From Halorubrum xinjiangense (GTDB lineage: Archaea > Halobacteriota > Halobacteria > Halobacteriales > Haloferacaceae): a DNA stretch of 64,000 nucleotides. The notes below the pieces were generated by a model. That model made no database searches. It worked only from the letters and a program-made list of their open reading frames with translations, and was not told the origin of the DNA. Within the stretch, counting starts at the first letter, position 1. Each line of letters opens with the position of its first letter. The translations under genes were made by a program, and so were the position numbers. Positions 15,953 through 25,576 of the stretch are shown here, piece after piece. The DNA is taken from the NCBI RefSeq assembly GCF_900102375.1, contig NZ_FNBO01000001.1:62001-126000 (forward strand), read 5' to 3'.

Positions 15953-17710
15953 ATGGCCGCGGATTTCAACTGGGCTGTCGGCGGAGAAGCCGGCGACGGC
16001 ATCGACTCGACGGGGAAGATCTTCGCACAGGCGCTTTCCCGCGCGGGTCGACACGTGTTCACGTCGAAGGACTTCGCATCGCGGATCCGAGGCGGCTACA
16101 CCGCCTACAAGGTGCGGACCTCCGTCGACAAGGTACAGAGCGTCGTTGACCGGCTCGACGTGCTCATCGCGTTGACTCCTCGGACGATAGAGGAGAACCT
16201 CGACGAGCTCCACGAGGGGTCGGTGATCATCTACGACGGCGAGCGGACCACGATGCAAGACGTCGAGATCCCCGAGGGGATGATCGGTCTCGACGTGCCC
16301 CTGAAGAGCCTCGCGGAGGAGGCAGGCGGCGCCATCATGCGGAACGTCGTCGCGCTCGGCGCGGCCTGCGAGGTGGCCGAGTTCCCCATCGAGAACCTCG
16401 ACTCCGCGCTCGAGAAGCGATTCAAGGACAAGGGACAGAAGCTCGTCGACAACAACAAGGAGGCGGCCCGCGCGGGCCAGTCGTACGTCGCCGACGAGTA
16501 CGTCCACGAGTTCGACTACGACTTAGAGACCACCGACGAGGACTACGTCCTCCTCAACGGCGACGAGGCGATCGGGATGGGCGCCATCGCGGCCGGCTGC
16601 CGCTTCTACGCGGGCTACCCGATCACGCCCGCGACCGACGTGATGACGTACCTCACCGGCCGCATCGATCGGTACGGCGGCCACGTCGTCCAGGCGGAAG
16701 ACGAGCTGTCCGCGATCAACATGGCGCTGGGCGCGGCCCGCGGCGGCGCCCGCGCGATGACGGCGACCTCCGGGCCGGGGATCGACCTGATGACCGAGAC
16801 GTTCGGGCTGATCGCCACCTCGGAGACGCCGCTCGTCATCTGTAACGTGATGCGCTCGGGCCCCTCGACGGGGATGCCGACGAAACAGGAGCAGGGCGAC
16901 TTAAACCAGATGCTGTACGGCGGCCACGGCGAGGTCCCCCGGTTCGTCCTCGCGCCGACGACCATCGACGAATGCTTCTGGAAGACCGTCGAGGCGTTCA
17001 ACCTCGCCGAGAAGTACCAGCTCCCCGTCTACCTCACCGCGGACCTCTCGATGGCGGTCACCGAGCAGACGTTCTCCCCGGAGACGTTCGACATGGACGA
17101 GGTGGAGATCGACCGCGGCAACGTCGTCGACGAGACGACGATCGACGACCACATGAGCGAGTCCGGCGGCTTCCAGCCCCACGAGATCACCGACGACGGG
17201 GTCTCGCCCCGAGCGTTCCCCGGCACGGCCGACGGCGCGCACATGTCCACCGGCCTCGAACACGACGAGCAGGGCCGCCGGACGGAGGACACGGAAATGC
17301 GCGTCGCGCAGGTCGACAAGCGCAACCGGAAGGTGGAGACGGCCCGCGAGCGCGAAGACTGGAGCCCGCGCGAGTTCGGCGACGCGGACGCCGACGACCT
17401 CGTTATCACGTGGGGGTCGAACGAGGGTGCGCTCGCCGAGGCGGTCGAGATCCTCGACGACGAGGGGCAGAACGTGCGGGTCCTCTCGGTCCCGTACATC
17501 TTCCCGCGGCCGGACCTGTCGGCGGACGTCGAAGCCGCCGAGACGACAGTCGTCGTCGAATGTAACGAACAGGGGCAGTTCGCGGACCTCGTCGAGCACG
17601 ACGTGCTCGAGCGAGTCGACCGCGTGAACAAGTACAACGGCGTGCGATACAAGGCCGACGAACTCGCAGCGGAGATCAAGTCGACCCTCGAAGCGGGGGT
17701 GGAGGCGTAA
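15953..17710 (+). CDS. korA: 2-oxoacid:ferredoxin oxidoreductase alpha subunit (2-oxoglutarate type likely)
   Basis: A 585-residue fused gamma/alpha subunit. Residues 1-190 are the gamma domain (GGEAGDGIDSTGKIFAQ near 10, SRIRGGYTAYKVR near 45). From about 200 the alpha domain starts with GCRFYAGYPITPATD. With KorB it oxidatively decarboxylates a 2-oxoacid with CoA and reduces ferredoxin, replacing dehydrogenase complexes in the haloarchaeal TCA cycle. The gamma/alpha fusion and two-subunit form are typical of haloarchaea. I favour 2-oxoglutarate over pyruvate because of the N-terminal motif wording; this is from memory, not a search. Confidence 0.87.
   Translation: MAADFNWAVGGEAGDGIDSTGKIFAQALSRAGRHVFTSKDFASRIRGGYTAYKVRTSVDKVQSVVDRLDVLIALTPRTIEENLDELHEGSVIIYDGERTTMQDVEIPEGMIGLDVPLKSLAEEAGGAIMRNVVALGAACEVAEFPIENLDSALEKRFKDKGQKLVDNNKEAARAGQSYVADEYVHEFDYDLETTDEDYVLLNGDEAIGMGAIAAGCRFYAGYPITPATDVMTYLTGRIDRYGGHVVQAEDELSAINMALGAARGGARAMTATSGPGIDLMTETFGLIATSETPLVICNVMRSGPSTGMPTKQEQGDLNQMLYGGHGEVPRFVLAPTTIDECFWKTVEAFNLAEKYQLPVYLTADLSMAVTEQTFSPETFDMDEVEIDRGNVVDETTIDDHMSESGGFQPHEITDDGVSPRAFPGTADGAHMSTGLEHDEQGRRTEDTEMRVAQVDKRNRKVETAREREDWSPREFGDADADDLVITWGSNEGALAEAVEILDDEGQNVRVLSVPYIFPRPDLSADVEAAETTVVVECNEQGQFADLVEHDVLERVDRVNKYNGVRYKADELAAEIKSTLEAGVEA
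17701..17705 (+). promoter_or_regulatory. Shine-Dalgarno site for korB
   Basis: GGAGG overlaps the end of korA and lies 8 nt before the korB ATG at 17714. This supports translation of korB from the shared mRNA and fixes its start. Confidence 0.6.
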
Positions 17711-17713
17711 CCA

Positions 17714-18577
17714 ATGAGCTCAGAGATCCGATTCACCGACTTCAAGTCCGACAAGCAGCCGACGTGGTGCCCGGGGTGCGGCGACTTCGGTACGATGAAC
17801 GGCATGATGAAGGCGCTCGCGGAGACGGGCAACGACCCCGACAACACCTTCGTCGTCGCCGGTATCGGCTGTTCCGGCAAGATCGGCACGTACATGCACA
17901 GCTACGCGCTCCACGGCGTTCACGGGCGCGCGCTCCCCGTCGGCACCGGCGTCAAGATGGCCCGGCCCGACATCGAAGTGATGGTCGCCGGCGGCGACGG
18001 CGACGGCTACTCCATCGGCGCGGGCCACTTCGTCCACGCCGTCCGGCGCAACGTCGACATGACGTACGTCGTGATGGACAACCGCATCTACGGGCTGACG
18101 AAGGGGCAGGCGTCGCCCACCTCCCGCGAGGACTTCGAGACGTCGACGAGCCCGGAGGGGCCGAAACAGCCCCCGGTGAACCCGCACGCGCTGGCGCTCG
18201 CCTCGGGCGCGACGTTCATCGCGCAGTCGTTCTCCTCGGACGCGCTCCGCCACCAAGAGATCATTCAGGAGGCCATCGAGCACGACGGGTTCGGCTTCGT
18301 GAACGTCTACTCCCCGTGTGTCACGTTCAACGACGTCGACACGTACGACTACTTCCGCGACTCGCTGGTCGACCTCAAGGAGGCGGACCACGACCCGACC
18401 GACCGCGAGGCGGCGAAAGACGTCATCCTCGACAACGAGAAGGAACACCAGGGCGTCATCTACAAAGACGAGTCGTCGGTGCCGTACCACGAGCAGCACG
18501 GCGTCGACGAGGACATGTCGGTCATCCCGGACGGCGCCCCCGAGGGCGCGACCGACCTCGTCCGCGAGTTCTACTGA
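17714..18577 (+). CDS. korB: 2-oxoacid:ferredoxin oxidoreductase beta subunit
   Basis: A 287-residue thiamine diphosphate-binding subunit. Cysteines C19, C22 (WCPGCGD) and C53 (IGCSGK) belong to the 4Fe-4S site. GDGDGYS at 94-100 followed by the NVD and MDNRIYGLTKGQ segment binds magnesium-thiamine diphosphate. It begins three nucleotides after the korA stop, so the two subunits are cotranscribed and probably coupled in translation. A fourth cluster cysteine lies near 200 (YSPCVTFND). Confidence 0.9.
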   Translation: MSSEIRFTDFKSDKQPTWCPGCGDFGTMNGMMKALAETGNDPDNTFVVAGIGCSGKIGTYMHSYALHGVHGRALPVGTGVKMARPDIEVMVAGGDGDGYSIGAGHFVHAVRRNVDMTYVVMDNRIYGLTKGQASPTSREDFETSTSPEGPKQPPVNPHALALASGATFIAQSFSSDALRHQEIIQEAIEHDGFGFVNVYSPCVTFNDVDTYDYFRDSLVDLKEADHDPTDREAAKDVILDNEKEHQGVIYKDESSVPYHEQHGVDEDMSVIPDGAPEGATDLVREFY

Positions 18578-18705
18578 GACCGCCGCACGAGGCGGGTAGA
18601 ATTCCGACCTCTCGTAACGGCCAAAACCGGCCGAACGAGGGCGTTCGCACGGATTTTTCGTCGGGTTTCAGCAAGCCTAATTAGGTGGGTCCGCAACTGG
18701 CGTGT

Positions 18706-19941
18706 ATGGTTGATCGCTACGACGTCGCTATCGCCGGGGCGGGTCCGGCGGGCGCGCAGTGCGCTCGCGACCTGGCGACGCGCGACTACGACGTCGTCGT
18801 CTTAGAGACGGAGTCTGAAGACGAGTTCCCGCGGCAGAGCAACAAGTCGACGGCCGGCACGTTCCCGTCGATGATGTCCTCGTTCGGAATCCCCGACGAC
18901 GTCGTGATGTCGTACACCGACGACGTCGTGTTGGAGTCGCCAAACGAGTACTACGAGAGCTACCAGCCGGGGGCGGTGTTGGAGTTCGCCGACTTCAAGC
19001 GGTTCCTCGTGGAGGACGGCCGCGAGAACGGCGCCGAATACCGCTTCGACGCGCGGGTCTCGCGGCCTGTCCTCGACGACGACGGCGTCATCGAGGGCGT
19101 GCGGTACAACGGCGACGAGGAGGTGTACGCGGACGTCGTGATCGACGCCACCGGGCCCGCCGCGCCGCTCGCGAGCGCGCTCGACGTCGTCGACCTCGAA
19201 CGCGAGAACCAGGCGATCGGCATCGAGTACGAGATGGAGGGCGTCGAGATGAACCACCCCCAGTACGCGGACCTCCGGCGCGCGATGATGCTCCGACTCG
19301 ACCACAACATCGCGCCCGGCGGCTACTCGTGGATCTTCGCCACCGGCGAGGACACCGCGAAGGTCGGGATCTGTTACATCCAGAACGACCGGCACCGCGA
19401 GTTCGCCGAGGCGGGCAAGACCGTCGACGGCTACCTCGACGACTGGATCGACCGCGACCCCCGGTTCGCCGACGCCGAGCAGATCGACGAGACGGTCCAC
19501 CGCGGCTCCGCGCACATCCAGCGCCCAGGGCAGATGCACACGGACAGCTTCATCGCCATCGGCGACACCGTGCCGAGCATCGACCCGCTGTGGGGCGAGG
19601 GGATCCACAAGGGAATGAAGTCCGCCCGCGCCGCCGCGGCGACTGTCGACCGCTGTCTTACCGACTCGGAGCGGCGCATCGACGCGGAGAGCCTCGCGGT
19701 GTACGAGACGCTGTGGCACCGGGACGTGGCGCCGCGCGCGGCGTCGCGGCTGGCGCTCACGGAGCTGCTGTACCTCGCACCCAACGAGCGGTACGACAGG
19801 CTGATGCGGGACCTTCAGCGGACCGACGACGACATCTTAGCGAAGGCGAACCGCGGCGAAAAGGCCGGAATGGCCCGGCTGCTCCACCTCGACGACGTTC
19901 CGCTGCTCGCGAAGTACGCCCGCGAGCGGTTCGATATCTGA
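18706..19941 (+). CDS. Geranylgeranyl reductase family FAD-dependent oxidoreductase
   Basis: A 411-residue flavoprotein with the FAD-binding VAIAGAGPAGAQCARDLA at the N-terminus, an internal DVVIDATGPAAP strand and the FIAIGDTVPSIDPLWGEGIHKGMKS motif near 285-310 that contacts FAD. The family saturates isoprenoid double bonds in archaeal lipids or quinone side chains. Haloarchaea encode several paralogues and which lipid this one handles cannot be read. ATG 18706 is chosen; an upstream ATG would overlap the promoter region. It follows korAB on the same strand with a 128-nt gap. Confidence 0.78.
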   Translation: MVDRYDVAIAGAGPAGAQCARDLATRDYDVVVLETESEDEFPRQSNKSTAGTFPSMMSSFGIPDDVVMSYTDDVVLESPNEYYESYQPGAVLEFADFKRFLVEDGRENGAEYRFDARVSRPVLDDDGVIEGVRYNGDEEVYADVVIDATGPAAPLASALDVVDLERENQAIGIEYEMEGVEMNHPQYADLRRAMMLRLDHNIAPGGYSWIFATGEDTAKVGICYIQNDRHREFAEAGKTVDGYLDDWIDRDPRFADAEQIDETVHRGSAHIQRPGQMHTDSFIAIGDTVPSIDPLWGEGIHKGMKSARAAAATVDRCLTDSERRIDAESLAVYETLWHRDVAPRAASRLALTELLYLAPNERYDRLMRDLQRTDDDILAKANRGEKAGMARLLHLDDVPLLAKYARERFDI

Positions 19942-20045
19942 GACGGCGGAGCCGGATCGGCGAGAGGACCCGACGGCTGTCGCGCCGCTCGCGTACCGAA
20001 ACGGGTTGCGTAAAAAAGAGAACCGGAGCGCGTCGCGTGCGGTCG

Positions 20046-21188
20046 CTATCGCTCGTCGAGGGGAACGAACGCGGCGTCCTCGGGCCCGGTGTACCGGGCG
20101 CGCGGGCGGATGAGGCGGTTGTCCTCCTGGTACTCGGCGACGTGGGCGATCCAGCCGCCGACGCGGCTCATCGCGAAGATGGGCGTGTACATGTCGACCG
20201 GGATGCCGAGCGAGTCGTAGACGGAGCCGGAGTAGAAGTCGACGTTCGGCGCGATCCCCTTCTCGACGAGCCCTTGGTCGGTGAGGTACTCCTCGATGGC
20301 GGTGGTGTAGTCGAGCCACTTTGTGTCGCCGGACGACTCCGCGAGGTCGCGGAGCTTTTCCTCTAAGATGTTCGCGCGGGGGTCTTTCACCTTGTAGACC
20401 CGGTGGCCGAACCCGGGGATGCGTCCGCCGTCGTCTCGCGTGTCTTTCACCCACTGAACCGGGTCCTTCGAGGAGTCGTCGATGTCGTGGAGCACCTCCA
20501 TCACGTCTTGGTTGGCGCCACCGTGGAGGGAGCCGGAGAGCGCACCGATACCGCCCGTGACGCTGGAGTAGACGTCCGCCATCGTCGAGCCGATCACCAT
20601 CGCGGTGAACGTAGAGGCGTTGAGTCCGTGGTCGGCGTGGAGGGTGAGCGCCATGTCGAACGTCTCCTCGCTCACGGCGTCCGGCTCGGTCCCGGTGAGC
20701 ATATAGAGGAAGTTCCCGGCGTGCGAGAGGTCGGGGTCGGGGGCGACCGGCTCCTCGCCCTGCCGGACGCGCTCGAACGCGGCGAGGACCGTCGGGATCT
20801 TCGCCGTGATCCGGCGGCCCTGACGGAGTGTGGCCCCATCGTCGTCGCCCTCGTTGTCGGGGTCGTACGCGGACAGCATCGACGTCGCGGTCCGGAGCGC
20901 GGCCATCGGCCGCTCGCCGGCGTCGGCGAGCGCGCGGACCGTCTCGATGACGCCGTCGTTCACCTCGCGCTCCGCCGCGAGGTCGGCGACGAACGAGTCG
21001 AGCTCCGCGGCGGTGGGGAGTGAGCCGTGCCACAGCAGGTACAGCACCTCCTCGTAGCTCGCGCCGCGCGCGAGGTCCTCGATGTCGTACCCGCGATACA
21101 CGAGCTTCCCGACCTCGCCGTCGACGTAGCTCAGATCCGACTCCGCGACGAGGACGCCCTCGAGCCCGCGTTTTAACTCATCGGCCAT
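20046..21188 (-). CDS. citZ: Citrate synthase
   Basis: A 380-residue enzyme that condenses oxaloacetate with acetyl-CoA. The catalytic residues are identifiable: His in GSLHGGANQDVME, His in GFGHRVYKVKDPR and Asp in APNVDFYSGSVY. The length matches the short archaeal/Gram-positive type. With KorAB nearby it belongs to the TCA cycle, although it is convergent with the preceding reductase gene and not in the same operon. A methylcitrate synthase activity cannot be fully excluded from sequence alone. Confidence 0.93.
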   Translation of the reverse strand: MADELKRGLEGVLVAESDLSYVDGEVGKLVYRGYDIEDLARGASYEEVLYLLWHGSLPTAAELDSFVADLAAEREVNDGVIETVRALADAGERPMAALRTATSMLSAYDPDNEGDDDGATLRQGRRITAKIPTVLAAFERVRQGEEPVAPDPDLSHAGNFLYMLTGTEPDAVSEETFDMALTLHADHGLNASTFTAMVIGSTMADVYSSVTGGIGALSGSLHGGANQDVMEVLHDIDDSSKDPVQWVKDTRDDGGRIPGFGHRVYKVKDPRANILEEKLRDLAESSGDTKWLDYTTAIEEYLTDQGLVEKGIAPNVDFYSGSVYDSLGIPVDMYTPIFAMSRVGGWIAHVAEYQEDNRLIRPRARYTGPEDAAFVPLDER

Positions 21189-21334
21189 ACCACGTCGTTC
21201 CGACCAACGGCAAAAAAGCGTTATCTTTCAGGAGGAATACGGTACGTCGATCGTGGTACTCCGCCGCGTCGGACGACGACGTGACAGGGTTCGGAAACGT
21301 CACAGCGGGAGAACGGGAGACCCGAAACGCCGGC

Positions 21335-23224
21335 TCAGCGGGCCGGGACGACCGTCACCGTCCGGTTCCGGTCGATCGCGTCTTCCAGCTCCTCGGCGAT
21401 GGCGGAGCCGCGGGAGACCTGCACTTCGCCGCCGCGGCCGACGGTGGCGGTGAAGAGGTACTCGCCGTCGGCGCGCACCTCGACCGTCTCGCCGACCCCG
21501 TCGTCGACGTCGATGACGACGTGTCGAGAGGTGATCTCCGGCGCGACCACCGTCCCGCGCTCGGCGCCGACCTGACCGTCGCCGCGGCCGTTCTCGCCGG
21601 CGCCGCCCGAGGCGCTCGACCCCGACCCGCCGGGCTTCTCGTCGTGCGTTCGGACGTCGATGTCGATCCCGAGTCGGCTCTCGATGTCGGCGATACGACC
21701 GCCGCCTTTCCCGATCACGGTGCCGATGTCCCCCTCGGTGACGTAGACGACCGCCTCGTCGTCGCCGTTGAGCTCCACGTCGACGTGCCCGTGGGCGACC
21801 GAGCGGATCTCGCGTTCGATCTCCTTTTTCGCGATGCGGCCGACGCCGGACTCGCTTTCGGCCTCGCCGCCATTCTCGTCGAGCGGAACCGTGACGACCT
21901 GCCGGTTGAACGTGTAGATCTCGTACTCCGGGCGCCCGGTCTCGAAGTTCGACACCTGTATGACCGGGCGGGCGAGGTCCTCGGCGGTGAGCCCGGCGGG
22001 GACCTTCACCTCGGTGGTCACGTCGTAGACGGTGTGGACCTCGCCGGCCTCGATGTAGACGACGGTGTCGACGATCTGCGGGATCATCCCGAGCTCGACC
22101 CGGCCGACGAGCCGCTGGAGCGCGTCGATCGCGCGGGAGGCGTGAACGACGCCGACCATCCCGACGCCGGCCATCCGCATGTCCGAGAACACCTCGAAGT
22201 CGTTCGTCTTCCGCACCTCGTCGTAGACCGTGTAGTCGGGCCGGACGAGGAGGAGGGAGTCGGCGGTGTTCTCCATCTCGCCGCCGAGCGCGCCGTACTG
22301 CGTGATCTCCGGGCCCACTTGGAGGTCCCGCGGCTTCTCCATCGTCTTCACCGCGTAATCGCTGTCGTTTAAGAACTCCGCGACCGCCTGCGCGAACGTC
22401 GACTTCCCGGCGCCGGGCGACCCCGAGATGAGCACGCCGCGCTTCCGCTCCGTGAACCGGTCGCGAAGCTCGTCTGCGAACTCGTAGTCGTCGAGGGTCG
22501 TCTTCGCTATCGGTCTGACCGCGGTGATTTCGATGCCGTCGGCGAACGGGGGCCGCGCCACCGCGATCCGGTAGTCCCGGAACTGGACGATGTCCATCCC
22601 GTCGTCCGACAGCTCGATGAACCCCTCGCTCGACTGGCGAGCGAGGTCCACGATCGAGTTGGCCCACTCGCGCATCTGTGCCTCGTCGCTCGGCTCCTCG
22701 GCGATCTCGACGTAGCGCATCTCGCCGAGCGTCCCGCGCTTCGCCTTCGGGACGGTGTCCGTCTTGAGGTGGACGGACATCGTCTCCTCGGTGAAGAAGT
22801 CGCGGATCGGGAGGTCGTCGACGACGCCGCGGGCGACCGGTTCGACGTACTCGACGTCGAGCCCCTTCGCGCGGGCGACCTCGGCTTGGACCACGTCGCT
22901 GGAGAGCAGCGTCGCGTCGTGGTCGGCGGCGAGGTCGCGGATCAGCGCGTCCACGTCGCCCTCGTGGGCGTTCGAGCGGGCGTCGCCGCTCGCGCGCTCG
23001 CCGACGTACCGCAGTTCGATCGTCCCGTCGTCGGCATAGTCGGCGAGCCGCTTGAGCTCGCTCAGCCCGTCCCAGCCCGATTCGAGCCCGTCGTTCGCCT
23101 GCGACTCCAGTTCGCCGACGACCGCCTCCGGGACGAACACGGTGACCGACTCGTAGGCCCCGTCGGCGACGCGTTCGGACACGCGGCCGTCGACGACCGC
23201 GCTCGTGTCCGGTACTACGTTCAT
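21335..23224 (-). CDS. PIN-domain ATPase with KH domain
   Basis: A 629-residue protein. Residues 1-140 are a PIN ribonuclease domain with acidic residues in PDTSAVVDG, EGDVDALIRDL and LSSDVVQAE. A PilT/VirB11-like P-loop ATPase follows, with Walker A GSPGAGKST near 265-273. A KH RNA-binding domain lies near 485-530 (GTVIGKGGGRIADIE). A disordered, serine- and glycine-rich linker precedes a final TRAM-like beta segment. This fusion is conserved in archaea and suggests ATP-driven RNA cleavage or remodelling; its substrate is not established to my knowledge. Confidence 0.86.
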   Translation of the reverse strand: MNVVPDTSAVVDGRVSERVADGAYESVTVFVPEAVVGELESQANDGLESGWDGLSELKRLADYADDGTIELRYVGERASGDARSNAHEGDVDALIRDLAADHDATLLSSDVVQAEVARAKGLDVEYVEPVARGVVDDLPIRDFFTEETMSVHLKTDTVPKAKRGTLGEMRYVEIAEEPSDEAQMREWANSIVDLARQSSEGFIELSDDGMDIVQFRDYRIAVARPPFADGIEITAVRPIAKTTLDDYEFADELRDRFTERKRGVLISGSPGAGKSTFAQAVAEFLNDSDYAVKTMEKPRDLQVGPEITQYGALGGEMENTADSLLLVRPDYTVYDEVRKTNDFEVFSDMRMAGVGMVGVVHASRAIDALQRLVGRVELGMIPQIVDTVVYIEAGEVHTVYDVTTEVKVPAGLTAEDLARPVIQVSNFETGRPEYEIYTFNRQVVTVPLDENGGEAESESGVGRIAKKEIEREIRSVAHGHVDVELNGDDEAVVYVTEGDIGTVIGKGGGRIADIESRLGIDIDVRTHDEKPGGSGSSASGGAGENGRGDGQVGAERGTVVAPEITSRHVVIDVDDGVGETVEVRADGEYLFTATVGRGGEVQVSRGSAIAEELEDAIDRNRTVTVVPAR

Positions 23225-23272
23225 ACCGAGGATCGGTCCGGGAGGCGTATAAGGGTGTTCGACCGGGGGCGC

Positions 23273-23803
23273 TCACCGGGACGAGTCGCCGTCGCGGCTC
23301 GCGTCCCCGTCGTCGACGGTGACCGGGACCGCGTCGGCGACGGTCGCGGCGAGCGACGTCTCGCGGATCGCGTGCGCGCTCACCAGCCGGTGACAGACGA
23401 CGTAGCTGGCGCCGGCGGCCGCGAGCGCGAGGATCAGGTTCCCGACGAGGAGCCGAGCGACGATTCCGGGGCCCGCCGCGAGCGACACGGTCGCTGGCGT
23501 GGCGCCCGGAACGGGGCCGAGAATCGCGGTCCCGAGCGCGAAGCTCGCGCCGTACACGCCCCACTTCACCGCGGGATTGAACACGATAACCGACGCGAAC
23601 ATCGCGATCCGGTTGACGCGCTCGGAGAGCCACGCGAGCGCGACGAACGCGAGCAGCCCCGTTCCGAGCGTTGGGAGCATCGTAATGAACACGCCGACGG
23701 AGAAGCTGCCGGCGGTCTCGCGGGACGTGTGTTCCTCGGTAAACGACCGCCTGACCGCAGCCGCGGCGCGACCGAAGGCGGCCTCGGCGCGGCGGCGTAT
23801 CAT
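23273..23803 (-). CDS. DUF2062 membrane protein
   Basis: A 176-residue protein with a basic N-terminal region and three or four hydrophobic helices. The segment GVFITMLPTLGTGLLAFVALAW near residues 40-60 and NPAVKWGVYGASF near 80 match the DUF2062 pattern. The function is unknown. ATG 23803 is preferred because a TATATTC box lies about 30 nt upstream; the earlier ATG at 23848 would include that box. It is downstream of a glutamine amidotransferase gene and upstream of the PIN-ATPase gene, all on the same strand. Confidence 0.75.
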   Translation of the reverse strand: MIRRRAEAAFGRAAAAVRRSFTEEHTSRETAGSFSVGVFITMLPTLGTGLLAFVALAWLSERVNRIAMFASVIVFNPAVKWGVYGASFALGTAILGPVPGATPATVSLAAGPGIVARLLVGNLILALAAAGASYVVCHRLVSAHAIRETSLAATVADAVPVTVDDGDASRDGDSSR

Positions 23804-23877
23804 CGTCTGACGTACGGGAAAGCGGCGAATATAGCTGTCGGCCCCCAAAACCGTTCGTCGCCCGCGGCCGACTCCGT

Positions 23878-24600
23878 TCAGTCGTCCGCGGCGACCGCCT
23901 CTGCCTCCGACTCGTCGCCCGCCAGCCGCTCGGCGTAGGCGGTGAAGTTCTCGAACAGCGCCTTCGCCTCGCAGGCGGCGTCGTACGCCTCGGGAGTGAT
24001 CGATTCGAGGACGCCGTCCACGCGGGCGTCGCCGATCCGGTCCCGCTTGCCGTCCGTCACCTCGCGGGCCGTCTCGATGTCGTACTCGGGGTGGAACTGG
24101 ACGCCCCAGCAGTGCCCGTCGCGGAACGCGTGGACGCCCCGGTCGTTCTCGGCGAGCAGCGTCGCGGACGGCGGGAGCTCGACGACCGCGTCGCCGTGAG
24201 TCGTGAAGGCGGTAAAGGAGTCGCCGATCCCCTCGAACAGCGGGTCGTCACGGATTCGGCGGATCTCGTTGTAGCCGATCTCGAAGCCATCCATGCCGGC
24301 GACGCGGCCCCCCAGCGCCTCCGCGAGCACCTGATGGCCGTAACAGACGCCGAGGACCGGGACGCCGGCCTCGGCCGCCTCGGCGACGTAGTCGACGAGC
24401 GGCGGGATCCACGCCTCGTCCCAGTAGACCGAAGAGCGCGACCCCGTCACCACGACGCCGTCGAACTCGGCGTGGTCGGGGAGGTCCCCGGCGGTGGCGT
24501 CGAACTCGACGAGGTCCGCGTCGATCTCTCGACGGAAGTTTCGCCGGGTGCTCTCGCCGTCGTGAGCGGCGTTAAGCAGGGCGAACCGGAGCCGTGTCAT
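23878..24600 (-). CDS. Class I glutamine amidotransferase-like protein
   Basis: A 240-residue protein. The catalytic triad is visible: Cys in GVCYGHQVLAEALGG near residue 84, and His and Glu in VQFHPEYDIE near 175. It resembles the stand-alone GMP synthase-like amidotransferases (guaA-amidotransferase family), which often act on unknown ammonia acceptors or degrade gamma-glutamyl compounds. No synthase partner is adjacent. ATG 24600 is used because the upstream 17 codons extend into the promoter. Confidence 0.83.
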   Translation of the reverse strand: MTRLRFALLNAAHDGESTRRNFRREIDADLVEFDATAGDLPDHAEFDGVVVTGSRSSVYWDEAWIPPLVDYVAEAAEAGVPVLGVCYGHQVLAEALGGRVAGMDGFEIGYNEIRRIRDDPLFEGIGDSFTAFTTHGDAVVELPPSATLLAENDRGVHAFRDGHCWGVQFHPEYDIETAREVTDGKRDRIGDARVDGVLESITPEAYDAACEAKALFENFTAYAERLAGDESEAEAVAADD

Positions 24601-24752
24601 TAACCCTACTGAGGGCGACGAACGCAAAACGGTTGCGACACGGATCCGCAATCGGCGTCGTGAGATAAGTCCGGCTTACTCGGAGGCGCGACCGGATAAC
24701 CCGGAGACCGAGTCGACGACGTAACGTCGAATTACTCGGCGGGCGTGACGGG

Positions 24753-25559
24753 CTACTCGGAGAACGGGTCGGCTCCGTGCTCCGCGAGCCAGCCGACGAG
24801 CAGGTCGTTGACCGCGGCCGACGCCTCGACCCCGACGAGGTGCCGGGCGCCCTCGATCGAGTGGAACTCGCCGCGCGGGAGGCCCTCAGCGAGCGTCTCG
24901 CCGGCCGTCACCGGACAGACGGTGTCGTCGCTCCCGTGGACGACGAGCGCCGGCGTCGTGACCTCGAAGAGGTCGTCCGCCAGATGGAATCCTTCGACCG
25001 CGGCGCGGTGCGCCTCGTACGTCTCGCGGTCGGCGTCCTCCGCGAGGCGCCACTCCGCGATCCGCGAGAGCACGTCTGGGTGCGCCTCGCGGAAGTCGGG
25101 CGACAGCAGGCCGGAGAGCGAGCCCTCGACCGCGGCCGGGTCGGCCGGGTCGGCCCAGACGCCGTCGGGGTTGTACGCGTCGCCCGCGGGGGGCGTTCCC
25201 ACCACGGCGACGCTCGCCGGCCGCGAGGTGGTCAGCGCGGCGGTAAGGGCGACCATACCGCCGAGTCCGTAGCCGACGAGGTGGGCGTTCCGGATCCCCT
25301 CGGCCGCGCAGACCGCGTCGAGGTCGGCCGCGAGCGACTCGACCCGGTAGGGACCGGGCGGGGCATCCGACCGACCGATCCCGCGCGTCTCCGGCGTGAT
25401 AACCGTGTGCGGCCCCGCCAGCGCGGCGTGCTGCCAGCCGAACTGCCAGGCGCCGAGGCCGACGTCGCCGCAGAAGACGACCGCCTCGTCGGGGTCGCCC
25501 GCGTCCGGGGCGTCGACCTCGTACCGGACCTCGACGCCGGCGTTGGTCGCGTAGGGCAT
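24753..25559 (-). CDS. Alpha/beta-hydrolase-fold protein lacking the nucleophile serine
   Basis: A 268-residue protein of the alpha/beta hydrolase fold. The oxyanion region, the acid residue in VHGSDDTVCP and the histidine in GARHLVGVEA are in place. The nucleophile elbow reads GYGLGG, where active enzymes have GYSLGG, so the catalytic serine is replaced by glycine (codon GGA). The protein may therefore be non-hydrolytic, for example a binding protein or a lyase-like family member. It is 18 nt upstream of the alaS stop on the same strand but reads first, suggesting shared transcription is possible. Confidence 0.8.
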   Translation of the reverse strand: MPYATNAGVEVRYEVDAPDAGDPDEAVVFCGDVGLGAWQFGWQHAALAGPHTVITPETRGIGRSDAPPGPYRVESLAADLDAVCAAEGIRNAHLVGYGLGGMVALTAALTTSRPASVAVVGTPPAGDAYNPDGVWADPADPAAVEGSLSGLLSPDFREAHPDVLSRIAEWRLAEDADRETYEAHRAAVEGFHLADDLFEVTTPALVVHGSDDTVCPVTAGETLAEGLPRGEFHSIEGARHLVGVEASAAVNDLLVGWLAEHGADPFSE

Positions 25560-25576
25560 GGTAGGTCGCGGGAGCT

